DNA of 64,000 nucleotides from Nemertoderma westbladi (lineage: Eukaryota > Xenacoelomorpha > Nemertodermatida > Nemertodermatidae): positions 1-64,000 of the forward strand of contig JAUCBJ010007622.1 of the NCBI GenBank assembly GCA_032718475.1, written 5' to 3'. Made by a program: the position numbers and the translations under genes. The notes under the pieces are model-generated. The model ran no database searches. It was not told the origin of the DNA and worked only from the letters and a program-made list of their open reading frames with translations. This document shows, in pieces, positions 51,766-63,800 of the stretch (the stretch's first letter is position 1; every line of letters begins with the position of its first letter).

Positions 51766-51919
51766 TGTAGTGGTCAACGAAAGAATAATATGATAAAACG
51801 AAATATAATATTATTGCTGAATCATTGCTATGTAATAACTGAATAAGCTGTACAGTATGAAGCAGTAGGACAGAGATGAATGTAAGTTTTGAATATCCCG
51901 CCAAAGTCTCTACCCTACA
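51766..51919 (-). repeat. Gypsy 5' LTR (154 bp)
   Basis: Identical by eye to 47518-47671. Confidence 0.97.
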
Positions 51920-54780
51920 CGGGTTTTAGGTGAGGGCTGGCTGGTGATGTCGATGTGTCTAAAGTTCACCAGTGGTTGTGAGGACGTGAATAAAACGTGA
52001 TAATTGTCTAGGTAGAACGTGTGAATCCCAGGTGATGGGGATCAAGCACTTAACCTCGTCATTGTGTGACTGTCGCTGTGTTACTATATGTAATACATCA
52101 AACAGGCCAGGAAGTCTTGTTCCGCTTCATTAGTTCCTGCTGATGTAAATGAATCATTACTTTCTTCAAAATTCAAAGGTACAAAGTTCCAGTCTTTAGT
52201 TCCCGCATCTCGTTATTTAACATTTTCATTTCAATTTGGATCTTTTATGATTAAAAAATGTATTAAACTCAGCTGGACATGGTATCATTTATATTATTTG
52301 GTTTTGCGGTAAAGTCTTCAAGTAATAAGGATTAAGGAATGGCGTTTGATTATTTATAAATTACCTACTTTTGATTGAGTATACTTCATTTGTTTAACTT
52401 TACTGGAGACAGTTTGCAATTAAAAAAAAACAATATTCAGTATGGTATAATCGTCAGAGGACGCAGTAACTAATATATTATAATGAATTAATGATTTCTA
52501 GAAAAATACTCAGTCGACTAACATTTTATCGACGAATTAAAAGTAAAGTAGTACTTTTATTTAATTAAATTAGTGTATGATAATGGAAGAGGCCATAAGG
52601 TACCAAATGATAATAAATATTGTATGTTTGATTCTCATGGTCAGACAAATGAAGTACCGGTAAGGCATATCTGACGAAACACGGGCCTTCAAAAAGGCCA
52701 AAATTACGGAAATTGTTTTCAATAAATAGTCACCGTCTGTGTCCGTTCAGTTTTACTGAACACTGTCGCCATATTTTATTTGCTCATTTTCTCTAAAATG
52801 CCTTCTATAGGACATATGAAAAGTCTTACTTACACGTTAAACAATTATTTACATACAGTAGCCGCTCAAACTGGCCGCACACACGTATTATGCAAAGACG
52901 TGCTGCTTTATTGAATAAAGCAGAACGCATTAATATAAATGGAAATAATACATTCTAGAATACGGTAATTGAAGTTGTTACCATGTCATTGATTACTTTT
53001 GCAGCCTTACGAGTAATTCAGCAGAACGCTGTTAAATTGACATAATGTAAAAATAACTATTTACATCATTGTGTGCAAAGTAGCACTTTGCAGCGTTGTA
53101 ATGTTTCAAAAGTTCGGTGTAATAACTTGGCAAGGATTTAATAATAAGTATCTCATATAAGGCTCAGTCTCAATCAACACCACCTAACTGATTACAGATA
53201 TATAACATTACTTAACCAATAAACAAATGTCATACATGTTTAAAACATGTTAAACAAACCACCACCAAAAAAAGGTTACATTAAAAACCACAAAGGCTAT
53301 ACAACTTTATATTGGGTGAGTATGGACATTACACCTCTGCTTTTCTTGCCTCTATGGAGAAATATGAGTCGTTCTAGAAAATGACATAGTCTCCATAGCG
53401 GATCGGCATATGTAAGCAACAGAAAGAAATAAATATCAAATATCAAAAATTACCGTGACAGTGCCGTGACCCGTTTTGTATGCAGTCTGGTTTGTATCTG
53501 CTGTGGACTCTCGATACGAATTGTTATACAGAGACACACATTAATCTAGGTCTAGGATCTGCGAACGGCCTATCAGATCTGTAATTGCCCATTATTTAGT
53601 AGGTAAGTAAGAAACAGCCCTGAATTTTTTACGTTTTGTGATAAGAATTGGTGTATTTAGAAGGAAATTTAATCTATACAGTACGTACGTATTATTCACA
53701 TAAAATCTTAATATTTGTAATAAGAAATGGGTGAATTTATTAGTATTAACTGTGGTTTGGTCATATTAGTAATATGGGAATAGAATGTTATAGAATAACG
53801 AAAAAAAAAATGAAGAGAGCTGCTGAGCTGAAGATTTAAGAAGACGGTTGAACCGAGCCCGAATATCACGTCAGGCAAACGAGACTTACCGCTGCGCCGG
53901 TACTTCACTTTCCGTTCACTAGTACCCAAGGTATTGTCCGTGTTAATTTCCTGCACATTTAAGGCCCGGGTTCTTACCTTGAATCAATCCTCGCGCCCAC
54001 GCGCTCCGGCCCTTCGCGATTTCAGGTACGGCCCGCCCCCCCTACTCCACTCTGCTCGCTTCCTCTGTAAAAGCTTTTGTGGGATAACTGATTCGTTTGC
54101 CTTGCTAACCAGTTCCCCCCAGGCGCTGGAATACTCTAAAAAGGGATCTATAACTCGAATAGCGCAAGCTACCGGCTGATTGGCTGATTCGCTGTGCGAA
54201 GGGATCTGGGCTACGTTTGATTGTCCAACCAGCTTGGGAAAGTTGCCCCACAGCCCTGCTTTCTGTATCTGCCAATAGAATTTGAGTTGATTTTGATTTC
54301 GACCTATCACAGATCTACTGAACTGAATTTTCCTATCTGTATGCTCTTTCTCTGTGGTGGGTGGAAGCTTTTGTAAATAAGGTTATTCTTATCAGTTTTC
54401 AGTGTTGTTGGTCTTTCTTTCCTGAGCCAGGAGAGAACGGCTTGGAAATATTTTGTGCTTTTCTGTTTAGTCTAACACTAGTAGGCTTAATTATAAGGAC
54501 ATATATCCGTTATCAATCCATAACAAACCAAACATAACAAAACAATCCATAACACAAACTGATGTTTGGTCTTTCTTGCATACTTTTATATTGTTATACT
54601 GCTATTTACTGTCAGTTCTTCATAATATGGTTGATGAATTATTATATTTGGAATAACGATAAATAACCCCGAAACCCAATATTCTTGATATACCGAAGGT
54701 AAGAGAGAAAGGTTACATATAACGATTGTGACTTATGTTAAAGTGGTTTGAAGTGAATCTAATGTTATTTGATAGACCCT
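51920..54780. other. Intergenic, no gene seen
   Basis: AT-rich, apart from a CG-richer patch at 53960-54260 that contains CCAATAGAA and ATTGGCTGATT boxes and could be a promoter fragment. The minus-strand ORF there (54310-53984, 108 codons) has no recognisable domain. I call no gene. Confidence 0.45.
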
Positions 54781-54789
54781 ACATGAGTC

Positions 54790-57518
54790 AGTCCGTGTTC
54801 CTTTTATATATAACTAAAATCAGTGAAGATCGGCAGATCAGTGTGCAGTATTGTGCAGCATTGTGTATGAGTGAGACTGATAACGAAGCATTTCCTAAAG
54901 AATGCGCCATATATGTGAATTATAACTAAGCCATATCGTTGTGAGTAGTTTAAGTCATAACTCTGTTTATATAGATAGAGCGCCACGTCCTAAAAGGAAC
55001 TGTTAATACTTCCCGAAGGTGAATAATATTGTCAGAGATTATATAATACTGTCAGTCGAATAATACATTAGGCTTACATAGCAATAAGATTAAGCCGTCG
55101 AACCCAATCTCCCGGGTATATCCAGCGGGTGAATGATCGCGCACAGATTGGTTTCGACTAGTGTAGTGAATCAAATACTTGTCATAGGCTAAAAGTGATT
55201 TATTATCTAAAAGACATCCTAATTTGGCGGGTTAAACTGCCAAAGGTCTGAAAGCGCGAACAATAACGGATATAGCTTCTTTATTGCAGTAAGCAATAAA
55301 GTTGAAAGTACCGGTCAACCGGTAAACCTGAACGGTACATCTGTAGGTCAGTAGGCCCAACTGCCAGAACCGGTACTGCTGTAGGCCCGTAGGTCCAACT
55401 GCCAGAACCGGTACTTCTGTAGGTCCGTAGGCCCAACTGTCCTAACCGGTACTTCCCGTATAAGTACATTAGTATTATTCGATTTGATTGTTGTATACCG
55501 GTAGGCTGTTTAAGAGATTAGGGACTGTATACCCCTTGTTTCTTTTGGAGCTTACTTATTTCTGTCAGTTTTATTTATTTGTAGGCCAGTATTGAACAGA
55601 AGGCGTGTAAGCCTGATCAGATTGTCCAGACAATTTGTAGGTTGAACTGTTGTCTGATTGCTGTTAAGTCTGAACGGATTGCAGTGTGTGTAGATCACCT
55701 GTCCGATAAAGAACGGTTAGGAAGTAGGGGCAGCAAATGCTGTAAGGTAAACCCCCAACTAAAGAATAAGTCGTACTACTGGGTTAGAACGCATACTACC
55801 TAATCATTTCGGAGTCTGCATGTCCTGTAGTTTATTTAGGCTTGAGAGTAGTCTGCCATCGTTTAGTCTGTACTTTGTTTGTGTAAGTCTGTACAGGTAG
55901 CGTATAATATTTATTTAGATAATTTGTAGGCTGGATAGTTGTCTGGCTGTTATTAGGTCTGAACGGATTGCAGTGTGTGTAGAGCCTCTGTCCGATAAAG
56001 AACGGTTAGGAAGTAGGGGCAGCCAATGCTGTAAGGTAAACCCCCAACTAAAGAATAAGTCGTACTACTGGGTTAGAACGCATACTACCTAATCATTTCG
56101 GAGTCTGCATGTCCTGTAGTTTATTTAGGCTTGATAGTAGTCTGTCAGTGTTTGGTCTGCATTTGTTTGAGTGGTTTGTACGCGTAGCGTAATATTTATT
56201 ATTCAGAGTTTATGCGATTATTCGCAACATTCATTCCCCAAGTTTGCTCCTACAATAATTGTGTTTGTTATACATACCGCTATAGTTAAATTAACCCCGG
56301 TACTACACGGGCTGCTTGGCGTAGGTAAAGACTGGTGATTTTGTGCACCGGTCACTCCAGCAGATGCCGTGGTTCTTTTAGCTGTTCAAGTATATTTAAC
56401 TACTGATTATCTGTTGTACAAGTACTCGTACCTAATTTAGGGTTTAGTGTACAGTGCTTTCCGAAAGTAATTAGTGTAGGCATTATATTTGTGTTGTAAA
56501 GTGGTTGATAGGCACGTTCGATTAGCTCTATTAACTTCTAGGTAGGAACACTCCGTGATACATAACGTAGTACCTATAGCGATACGGCTATAGGTCGTCA
56601 GGCGGTGGTATTTTCCTATCTGGACAACGCAGTGTATTTACTACTACGTATTATTTTCAAATACCGCAGTACCCTGTCTGTTGTAATAACCAGAATTCTA
56701 ACCCTTTGTTAGGCTGGTTTGTAGACTTCTTGTAAAATTACCCTGAAAATTCGTATTTTGTGTTTTTGTAAATTTTTGTGTTTATTTAGAGATTGTAATC
56801 TCACCCGAATTGTACGTAATTTGTAGTATTAAGTAACTTAGGTAAATTAGCATTATTTGTTTTAGTGTCCAATAAGTAACACTTCACTAAAAGCGTACCG
56901 CTTTGTGTAGTGATTACTCCCCAGAAATAATAACATTTATTTCAAGCATTGACTAAAGCCCATTAAAACGGGTATATATTTATTATAAATCAAATCTAAC
57001 GATTTATAAATAGTAGGCCTGCCATACAACCATTAGGTCTCAATATCAGTTGGTTTACTGCTCAAATAACGGTAATAAAGTAAGTAAGGTAACCAAGTAA
57101 CCCTTGAAATTCAGAAATTCAGTTATTTAAAATAATTGATACCGGTATTTACAATAGGCTTATTATATTTATTTCTATAAATTTAGGCTGAAATTATACC
57201 GGTGCTTTATAATTAATTCTAGTCCAGAATTATAATTATATATACTACAAAACTGGAAGCTGTATACCGGTATTCCCGATAGGCCTATTATATATTATAT
57301 ATATTTGTGCTAAAATTATACCGGTATTCTGTGATAAACCTAGTCTGTAATAATAGTTATATATACTATAAGCATACCGGTATTCTAATATATTATATAT
57401 ATCACGCTACACTGAGTAGCAGTACCGGTAATTAATTACTAGGCTAGCAGTTAATACTGAGTTACTAGACTTGCTCAGACTGTAATACAGCAGTAGACAT
57501 TCAACTGTACACATAAAC
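54790..57518 (+). mobile_element. 5' LTR/leader region of the second BEL/Pao element
   Basis: Homologous at 54790-55230 to the inverted relic at 17170-17625, so it is LTR-type sequence and not unique host DNA. A TATA-like TTATATATAA lies at about 54804-54812, with a TCAGTGTG initiator-like phrase about 30 bp downstream (both kept in the relic). The exact LTR ends cannot be set because the 3' LTR lies outside the window. Short repeats at 55330-55455 (CCAACTGCCAGAACCGGTA type, three copies) and a 288-bp tandem duplication follow. Confidence 0.7.
55633..56200. repeat. Tandem duplication, ~288-bp unit
   Basis: The block beginning AATTTGTAGG(T/C)TG at 55633 recurs at 55921. It shares GAACGGATTGCAGTGTG, CCGATAAAGAACGGTTAGG and TCGTACTACTGGGTTAG, with a handful of mismatches. 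Confidence 0.93.
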
Positions 57519-60500
57519 ATGTCTGATACTAAGCAGAACCTGTCAGACAGTTTATTAGATGTAACTATCTGCGACTCAGATAGAGGCGTAGAACCGTCTA
57601 GTCGTAAGTTCAGTTCACCTCCCACTGTGAGGAAAGTCATCCCTCCTGTAGTAATAACAGAACCTAGGCTGGTCCAACATCGTAGGTCTATCATAGGCAC
57701 TCGAGCTCAGGTCAAGCGGGACCAAGAAGCAGCAGAACAGCAACAACCCGCGAGCCAAGAACTTACTTCTCAACGGCCCAACAGCTCCAGTAGTGAGGAT
57801 ACTGTAGAACTGACACCAGAACGCGGAGCAAAGATGATGGATGCGGTTTATTCGGATCCCCTTCTCATCCTTCCTGCAGCCGTACTCACTAGGTTATTGA
57901 TCGCTGTGGAAGAACACCAGATCGATTGGGCGAGAAGCCAGCGTTCAACTAGAGATAGTTATGCTGGATACACAAGGGAAGAACTGAAGTCCATGGTCGA
58001 GTCGCAATGGAACTTCCCCAGACCCGGACTCCCGTTTGATTTATCAGAAGCTGCCTGGGAAGACATACACCGGATGGGAGTAGCCAAAGAAACCATAGAT
58101 CCCGCTGTGTTGAAGAGGTCCGCAGCCGGATACGCACAGGGATTCTTCAGCTCTATGGAGCGAGTAAAAGGACAACTGTTTCAACAACCACAAGGACCTC
58201 AAGAGCAGGGACAACTGCTTTATCAAGTTAGAGAAAGAATTCTACGAATCAGGCTAATATTATCGGCCTTTGAGGAGGCTTCTAAACGAAGACAAGACAC
58301 GTCGTTGCAAGTTGCCGTAAAGACTTGGTTTCAAAGGGTGAGTCTCCAGGTTCAAGGAACAGCTCAGTGGAAAGCTCAGCTGGAGGAGCGCTCAACCCAT
58401 GGAGAATCAACAGACGCTACTTTTTCCCAAGTGGAAAGTGAAGCGACGGCAGAGAAACCGCATAAGAGGGACGCCATTGACATCTATCTGTCAGACTATC
58501 AACGTTTTTTAGGTGATGACGAGTTGAGGAGAAGGTTAGAGGGACTTAGCCCTAATAGTGAAGGAACCAAGCTTGTGTTGGATGCCATCGATGTGGAAAT
58601 GAGGGCTGCGAATCAGGCTAAATTTGATGAACAACTCCGCCTGACACGAGTCCAAGAAGAACAAGTAAAGAAAAAACGTATAGAAGACAGAAAGAAAGCA
58701 GCAGTAGCAGCTGCCGAAGCGGAAAGGAAAGCAGCCGAAGAGGAAAGTAAAGCAGCCGAGATGGAAAGAAAAGCGGCAGCGGCAGCGGCAGAGGCAGAAG
58801 CGAAAAGAAAAGCAGCCGAAATGAAAAGAAAGGCGGAAATGGCAGTGGCAGAAGCAGAACGTAGAGCGGCGGAAGAAATCACCCAATTAGAATTGGAAAA
58901 CATTCAGGAGAATCAAGACTGCATAAATAAACAGTTAACAGCTAGTAATATGCAGATGATGAATCGATCTACTCCCAAAAGACAGGGATATACATCATCT
59001 GAGGAAGGCGATACCACCGATACTGAAGGCAAAGGAAATAGATCTCGTCTAAGCAGACGTAAAAGAACATTCCACCGTCAGAAATTGCCTGATTTGCCTC
59101 CAGCTGTTAGAAGGCAACTAAATAACACCAACTTAGGTAGTACAGAACCCACAGACCAAACAATTAAAATAGAAAGACTCCCTACGATAGTAGATGAGCC
59201 TGAAATAATTAGGCCTGTTCTTGAAATCACCCCTTCGGTGATAGACACACCTGTGCTCCCTGAAACTACCTCTAAATTCCCTCTGCATAGCACTAAGCTA
59301 CCTGTGCCCAGTAGAAATGCCCAGGAGACAGTTCAGGTCCTGGACCCCGAGCGAAATATTCATGATTTGTCGCCCGTTGTCCCTCGTCCGCCCGCTACAA
59401 CGTTGGCGACTCCCGCTTCGGCGGTCGAATGGGTGGACGAGAGACGGCGGGGGATGGATCTCCTGCTCGGGCAGATGCAGGAGACTGTTCAGCAATTCAA
59501 GGGCACAGTAAGGGAAAGTAGGCTAGAGTTGCAAGAAGTGCAGCAAAGTATCGCGCTAGAACGCGATAAATTAGTAAATACTCAAAGGGGTATACCACCA
59601 CCCTCGGTAACAATGTGTCAACCTGTTAGGTCTGAAGTAACTCATGCGCAAGGTGTGGAGCCTACACGCATATATACCGCTAACGAAGTAGAAACTCCTA
59701 TAGTGAACCCTATTAAGGGTAATTATAGACCTGTTGATAATGACATCCCCTATAGACCTGATCATAATCCGAGAAATTTATATACCGATAACTCGATATT
59801 AAATAACACGATGGCCCAAGAAAGTTTTACGCGTCAAATGGCTAGAACCGAAGCCCAGCAAGCGGTGAAGGTGGGAGAGATCGTCAAGTTCAATGGAGAT
59901 GAGATGAAATGGTTACCTTTTAATGAATATTACAAAGATAACATACAGAACTCTGTACTATCTAATGGAGAGAAACTTAGATTCCTCATCGAGTGCTTGG
60001 AAGGATCTCCCAAGTTAATGGCGTTAAAGTTTATTGGACATCCAGACGGATTAAGACAAGTTTGGGATACATTAAACATCAGGTATGGTAATAGGAATAA
60101 CATCGCTGGGTATTTGTATGCAAAGTTGGTAGCGCCCCGAAAGTTTATTAGCAGCGGAATTATCGAGTTTTCCGATGAGATTCAGGAGATCTGTAGACAA
60201 TTAGATTGGCTAGGTAAGTCTCAGGAGTATCAGAATGCTATGGTTATTAGAGCAGTGGCTTCTACTTTACCGAAGGGTGGAGTAGGTACACGCTGGGATA
60301 AGAAAGTGTTATATATGATGGAACAACAACGACGAGACCCTACCATGGCTGATCTCATGTCATTCCTAGATGGAGAAGTGAAATTACAGCTCCTGAAACT
60401 GTCCAGAGAGAAGACACCGGAAAACAAGGTAAGTGAAAAACCCGTCTCTAGGAGAAAGGTAACACCAGTGTGTTATACAGACGACGGCGAAAGCCAGACT

Positions 60501-60833
60501 TCTCAAGGAGAAGATAGCGGGAAAGACACTGATAGATCTTATTATGTCAATAAAATGCCTAAAGATCAGGTAAGTAAATTCAAGTCTCGAGCAAATGACA
60601 GGAGAGAACAGGTAAGAAAAACTCCTCCTACGTCTCCCAAGAGAATTCAGGTGAGAAAGCCCGAAGAAAAGGCAAGTGGGCACAATGTGACTCAGATTAA
60701 GGTGAGTAACATCAAACCAAAATGTACGCTATGTGATGGGACCCATCGCTTGAATATGTGTGATGAATTTCTAAAGAAATCATTAACTGAGAGACGTGAA
60801 GTCATGTGGGACAAGCGGTTGGTTGTGTTATAA
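57519..60833 (+). CDS. BEL/Pao Gag (second element), frame broken from Pol
   Basis: An ORF of 1104 codons starting MSDTKQNLSDSL. It has an acidic/Gln-rich N-terminus, an Ala/Glu/Lys-rich predicted coiled coil at about 368-461, and a DUF1759-type Gag core at about 788-960 (IVKFNGDEMKWLPF, IRYGNR). A first zinc-binding Cys pair (CTLCDGTHRLNMC, about 1069) precedes the stop. Related BEL elements, including the one at 21241, read on from here into a second knuckle and the protease. In this copy the knuckle sits in the next frame because of a short duplication at 60819-60826. Splice-donor-like GTAAGT/GTGAGT sites are concentrated near its end. Confidence 0.9.
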   Translation: MSDTKQNLSDSLLDVTICDSDRGVEPSSRKFSSPPTVRKVIPPVVITEPRLVQHRRSIIGTRAQVKRDQEAAEQQQPASQELTSQRPNSSSSEDTVELTPERGAKMMDAVYSDPLLILPAAVLTRLLIAVEEHQIDWARSQRSTRDSYAGYTREELKSMVESQWNFPRPGLPFDLSEAAWEDIHRMGVAKETIDPAVLKRSAAGYAQGFFSSMERVKGQLFQQPQGPQEQGQLLYQVRERILRIRLILSAFEEASKRRQDTSLQVAVKTWFQRVSLQVQGTAQWKAQLEERSTHGESTDATFSQVESEATAEKPHKRDAIDIYLSDYQRFLGDDELRRRLEGLSPNSEGTKLVLDAIDVEMRAANQAKFDEQLRLTRVQEEQVKKKRIEDRKKAAVAAAEAERKAAEEESKAAEMERKAAAAAAEAEAKRKAAEMKRKAEMAVAEAERRAAEEITQLELENIQENQDCINKQLTASNMQMMNRSTPKRQGYTSSEEGDTTDTEGKGNRSRLSRRKRTFHRQKLPDLPPAVRRQLNNTNLGSTEPTDQTIKIERLPTIVDEPEIIRPVLEITPSVIDTPVLPETTSKFPLHSTKLPVPSRNAQETVQVLDPERNIHDLSPVVPRPPATTLATPASAVEWVDERRRGMDLLLGQMQETVQQFKGTVRESRLELQEVQQSIALERDKLVNTQRGIPPPSVTMCQPVRSEVTHAQGVEPTRIYTANEVETPIVNPIKGNYRPVDNDIPYRPDHNPRNLYTDNSILNNTMAQESFTRQMARTEAQQAVKVGEIVKFNGDEMKWLPFNEYYKDNIQNSVLSNGEKLRFLIECLEGSPKLMALKFIGHPDGLRQVWDTLNIRYGNRNNIAGYLYAKLVAPRKFISSGIIEFSDEIQEICRQLDWLGKSQEYQNAMVIRAVASTLPKGGVGTRWDKKVLYMMEQQRRDPTMADLMSFLDGEVKLQLLKLSREKTPENKVSEKPVSRRKVTPVCYTDDGESQTSQGEDSGKDTDRSYYVNKMPKDQVSKFKSRANDRREQVRKTPPTSPKRIQVRKPEEKASGHNVTQIKVSNIKPKCTLCDGTHRLNMCDEFLKKSLTERREVMWDKRLVVL
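60819..60826 (+). other. 4-bp tandem duplication breaking Gag from Pol
   Basis: TTGGTTG-type sequence: one 4-base unit is repeated directly. Aligning with the intact element at 24590-24640, the spacing between the Arg-Arg pair and the CxxC knuckle becomes equal if the extra 4 bases are ignored. The frame therefore changes by +1 here and the Gag frame stops a few codons later. Confidence 0.75.
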
Positions 60834-63800
60834 TTGCCTCAGACAAGGACATCAACGGCGAACCTGTTACTCAGACATAAGGTGTGCAAAGTGTGGTGCG
60901 AAACATCATATCTTGTTGCACGCTGAATTCGATCGAAATAGTTCCAATCAGGTAAGTGATTCCGAACTACATGTCCAATTCAGTGATGTGAACGACACTG
61001 ATCAATCTGAGATGGAAGGATTCTATACGGACGAGTTCTCCGACGAAAACGAATCCTGTTATATGATAAATACCGCAGTGTATCGAGCACTCACATATGA
61101 AAAGGATACAGACGGCGACTTCACTCTAACCACTTCTGAACGACAACCATCTTGGAAAGAGCCATCTTCCAATGTAGGGATCCGAGAGTTTCCTGTGGTG
61201 CAAGTAAGGGTTCACGGACCTAAGAGGAGTTATGTAGTGAACGCCCTCCTTGACTCCGGTAGTACAGGAACATTCATCGACAAAGAGCTAGCCGAAGATA
61301 TATTTGCTGGACAACCCAAGTTCCAAACTAAGCTCAACATGTCCGGCATTATGCAAGTTTGGAAATCTACAATAACAGCGGATTATTATGTAGGAGCGTT
61401 GTCCACCCCCCAGGACGAACTAGGAGAACATAGCATAAGGTCAGTGAAAATGGTGGCTATAAAGAACTTCGCTACTACTCAAGCAGACCTTTATAATTGG
61501 GACGAGGATGAGAGCATCCAACATCTTAACATACCTCGATTCCAGACTGATTATCCTGGAGTGCAAATACTCATCGGCCAAAACGCGCATGAGGCGCTGG
61601 AGACATTAGAGAAACGGCCTGCTCAACCGCAGCCACTACAGACCTATGCGGTAAGAACTAGAGTAGGTTGGTACTTTACTGGCCCTTCCCGTAGAACACT
61701 CAGAGAAAGACTACCGCAAGAGCGCGTCTACCAGGTGAGTGAATGGGAAGATGATACTAGTGAGGGAGACGATTTAACTGAGGGAACCCCATACTCCTCA
61801 GATAACGACGACGTGCACCAGCTTTTTGATGAGGAGAATACCATCGACCTCCTTAAGGAAAACGAGGCTTGGCAAAACCAAGTGAACTTATGTCAACTTC
61901 TTTATCCATCTGAACGAGAAGCTTATAACGACGAGCTAAATGATGTCATTGAGCGTTGCAATGCCAAGACTCGAGATGAACATGCCGTACGATTCTTTAC
62001 GCAAGAGGCGGTAGAGCCCAATTCCTACGATAAAGCCTTGTCAGTGGAAGAGGAAAGGGCCAAGCAGATCCAAGAGACAACTACACGTTTCCTCAAAGAT
62101 CAAGGTAGGTATGAAGTCGGTCTACCTTTCCGCAAGAGAGAACCGAAGTTCATCAATAACAGACCCTTGGCGGAAAAAAGAATCGCGCAACTCCATCGAT
62201 GCCTTACGGCTAATTCTTCAGCTAAAGCAATGTATCAAACACAGCTGGAGAAATTTATTAGTAAGGGATACGCGGAGAGAGTACCGGAAGAAACACCTGT
62301 GACTGAAAGAATGTATTACTTAACTCACCATTACGTTCCTAAACCCGGTAAGCCACATGAAGTGAGAGTAGTGTTTGATGGCTCCGCTCTTTACATGGGT
62401 CAATCCCTTAACTCTGAATTGTTACCTGGACCCAACTTGCTTCAATCTTTGTTGGGAATTCTTTTAAGATTGAGACAATATTCGATTGCTTTCGCCTCCG
62501 ATATAGAAGGCATGTTCTTACAAGTCAAGGTGTTAGATAGGGATCGAGATAGTCTACGATTTCTGTGGTGGCCCGAAGGAGACCTCAACCAGAAACCGGT
62601 GGAGTACTGGATGACCATCCAGGCCTTTGGGATAATCTCAAGCCCTTCCAACGCCTGTTTGGTAGTGCGTACCACTGCAGAGGACAACCGAGAGGCCTTC
62701 TCTAAGGAAGTGATCGACAACATCAAGAGAGACATATACATGGACGACAATCTGAAGTCCCTTCCATCAGTTGAGGAAGCCATTGAGGTCGCTAAAGGAA
62801 CGGTAGAGTGCTTAAAAAGAGGTGGGTTTCGATTAACGAAATTCACCAGCAACTCCCGTGAGTTTCTGGAGTCGATCCCTGCGGAAGATCGAGGGGCGAA
62901 AGATCTAGATTTGATCAAAGATGATCTGCCAGAAACCAAGACACTCGGCTTGAAATGGGACACAGAGCGAGATATTCTGTTTTTCCAACTAAAACAGCGA
63001 GATAATCCAGTTCGAACCAAACGGATTTGCTTAATTATACTGAGCACTTATTTCGATCCATTGGGATTTATTAGCCCAGTTATATTGATTGCTCGTAGTT
63101 TGGTACAACAAATGTGGCTTGAAAACCACTCATGGGACGATCCACTTAAGGGAGAATTATTGAAGAAGTGGATGAAATGGGAAGATTCTCTGCCGGCTAT
63201 CGAGGATTTTATAATTTCCCGTTCATATTTTGGTCATGTTCTCCCTACGTATTCCTATCAACTCCATGTGTTTGGAGACGCCAGCGATATGGGAATAGGT
63301 ATAGTAGCCTATCTAAGAGTGGAAACTCCGGATGGAATCAAAGTCGCCCTGGTTACTTCTAAGGCATTAATCAACAACAAGTTGAAAGTTCCTCGAGCGG
63401 AGTTAAAAGCGGCTCTATACGCTACAGCCATCGGCCGGAATGTAACCGAACAGATTGACTATCCATTAGAGAAAACTGTCTATTGGACCGACGCTTTACT
63501 CGTGTTAGAGTATATAACCAATGAAGTCTGTCAGTTCAGCGTCTTCGTTACCAACAGGGTAGCCATCATACTTAGTCGCACGACGATGGACCAATGGAGA
63601 CATTGCCCCGGAATGATTAATCCAGCAGACATCGCTTCCCGAGGAGCGACTCCAAAGGAATTGGTAAATACTCCCGAATGGTTAGGAGGACCTGACTTTC
63701 TCTACAGAGAAGAAGAAGAATGGCCTCCCCATCTCACAACAGCAGAGATCAGACAGGCCAAGGGAGCGGAGAAAGTTAAACCCAAAACTCGAGCGAGTAA

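Larger units (their letters stand above)
47518..51919 (-). mobile_element. Ty3/Gypsy LTR retrotransposon, CsRn1-like, apparently intact
   Basis: Identical 154-bp LTRs (47518-47671 and 51766-51919) bracket gag and pol on the minus strand. The primer site and purine tract are in the right places. The Cys-His-Cys-Cys Gag motif and the TGGTGACCC primer site resemble the CsRn1 clade. Coding DNA is very GC-rich against an AT-rich host background. The flanks (CATAG on the left, CGGGT on the right) show no target duplication. The left flank stops exactly where repeat A' ends. Confidence 0.95.

Noticed and set aside
51707-51904. N-terminal extension of Gypsy Gag encoded in the LTR (hydrophobic leader)
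   Set aside because: The same peptide is encoded by the other LTR, and an internal Met (51706) right after the primer-site region is the normal Gag start.
53984-54310. 108-codon minus-strand ORF in a CG-richer patch
   Set aside because: No domain, no matching exon structure and no poly(A) signal in place. The patch could be a promoter fragment, but this is not enough for a gene call.
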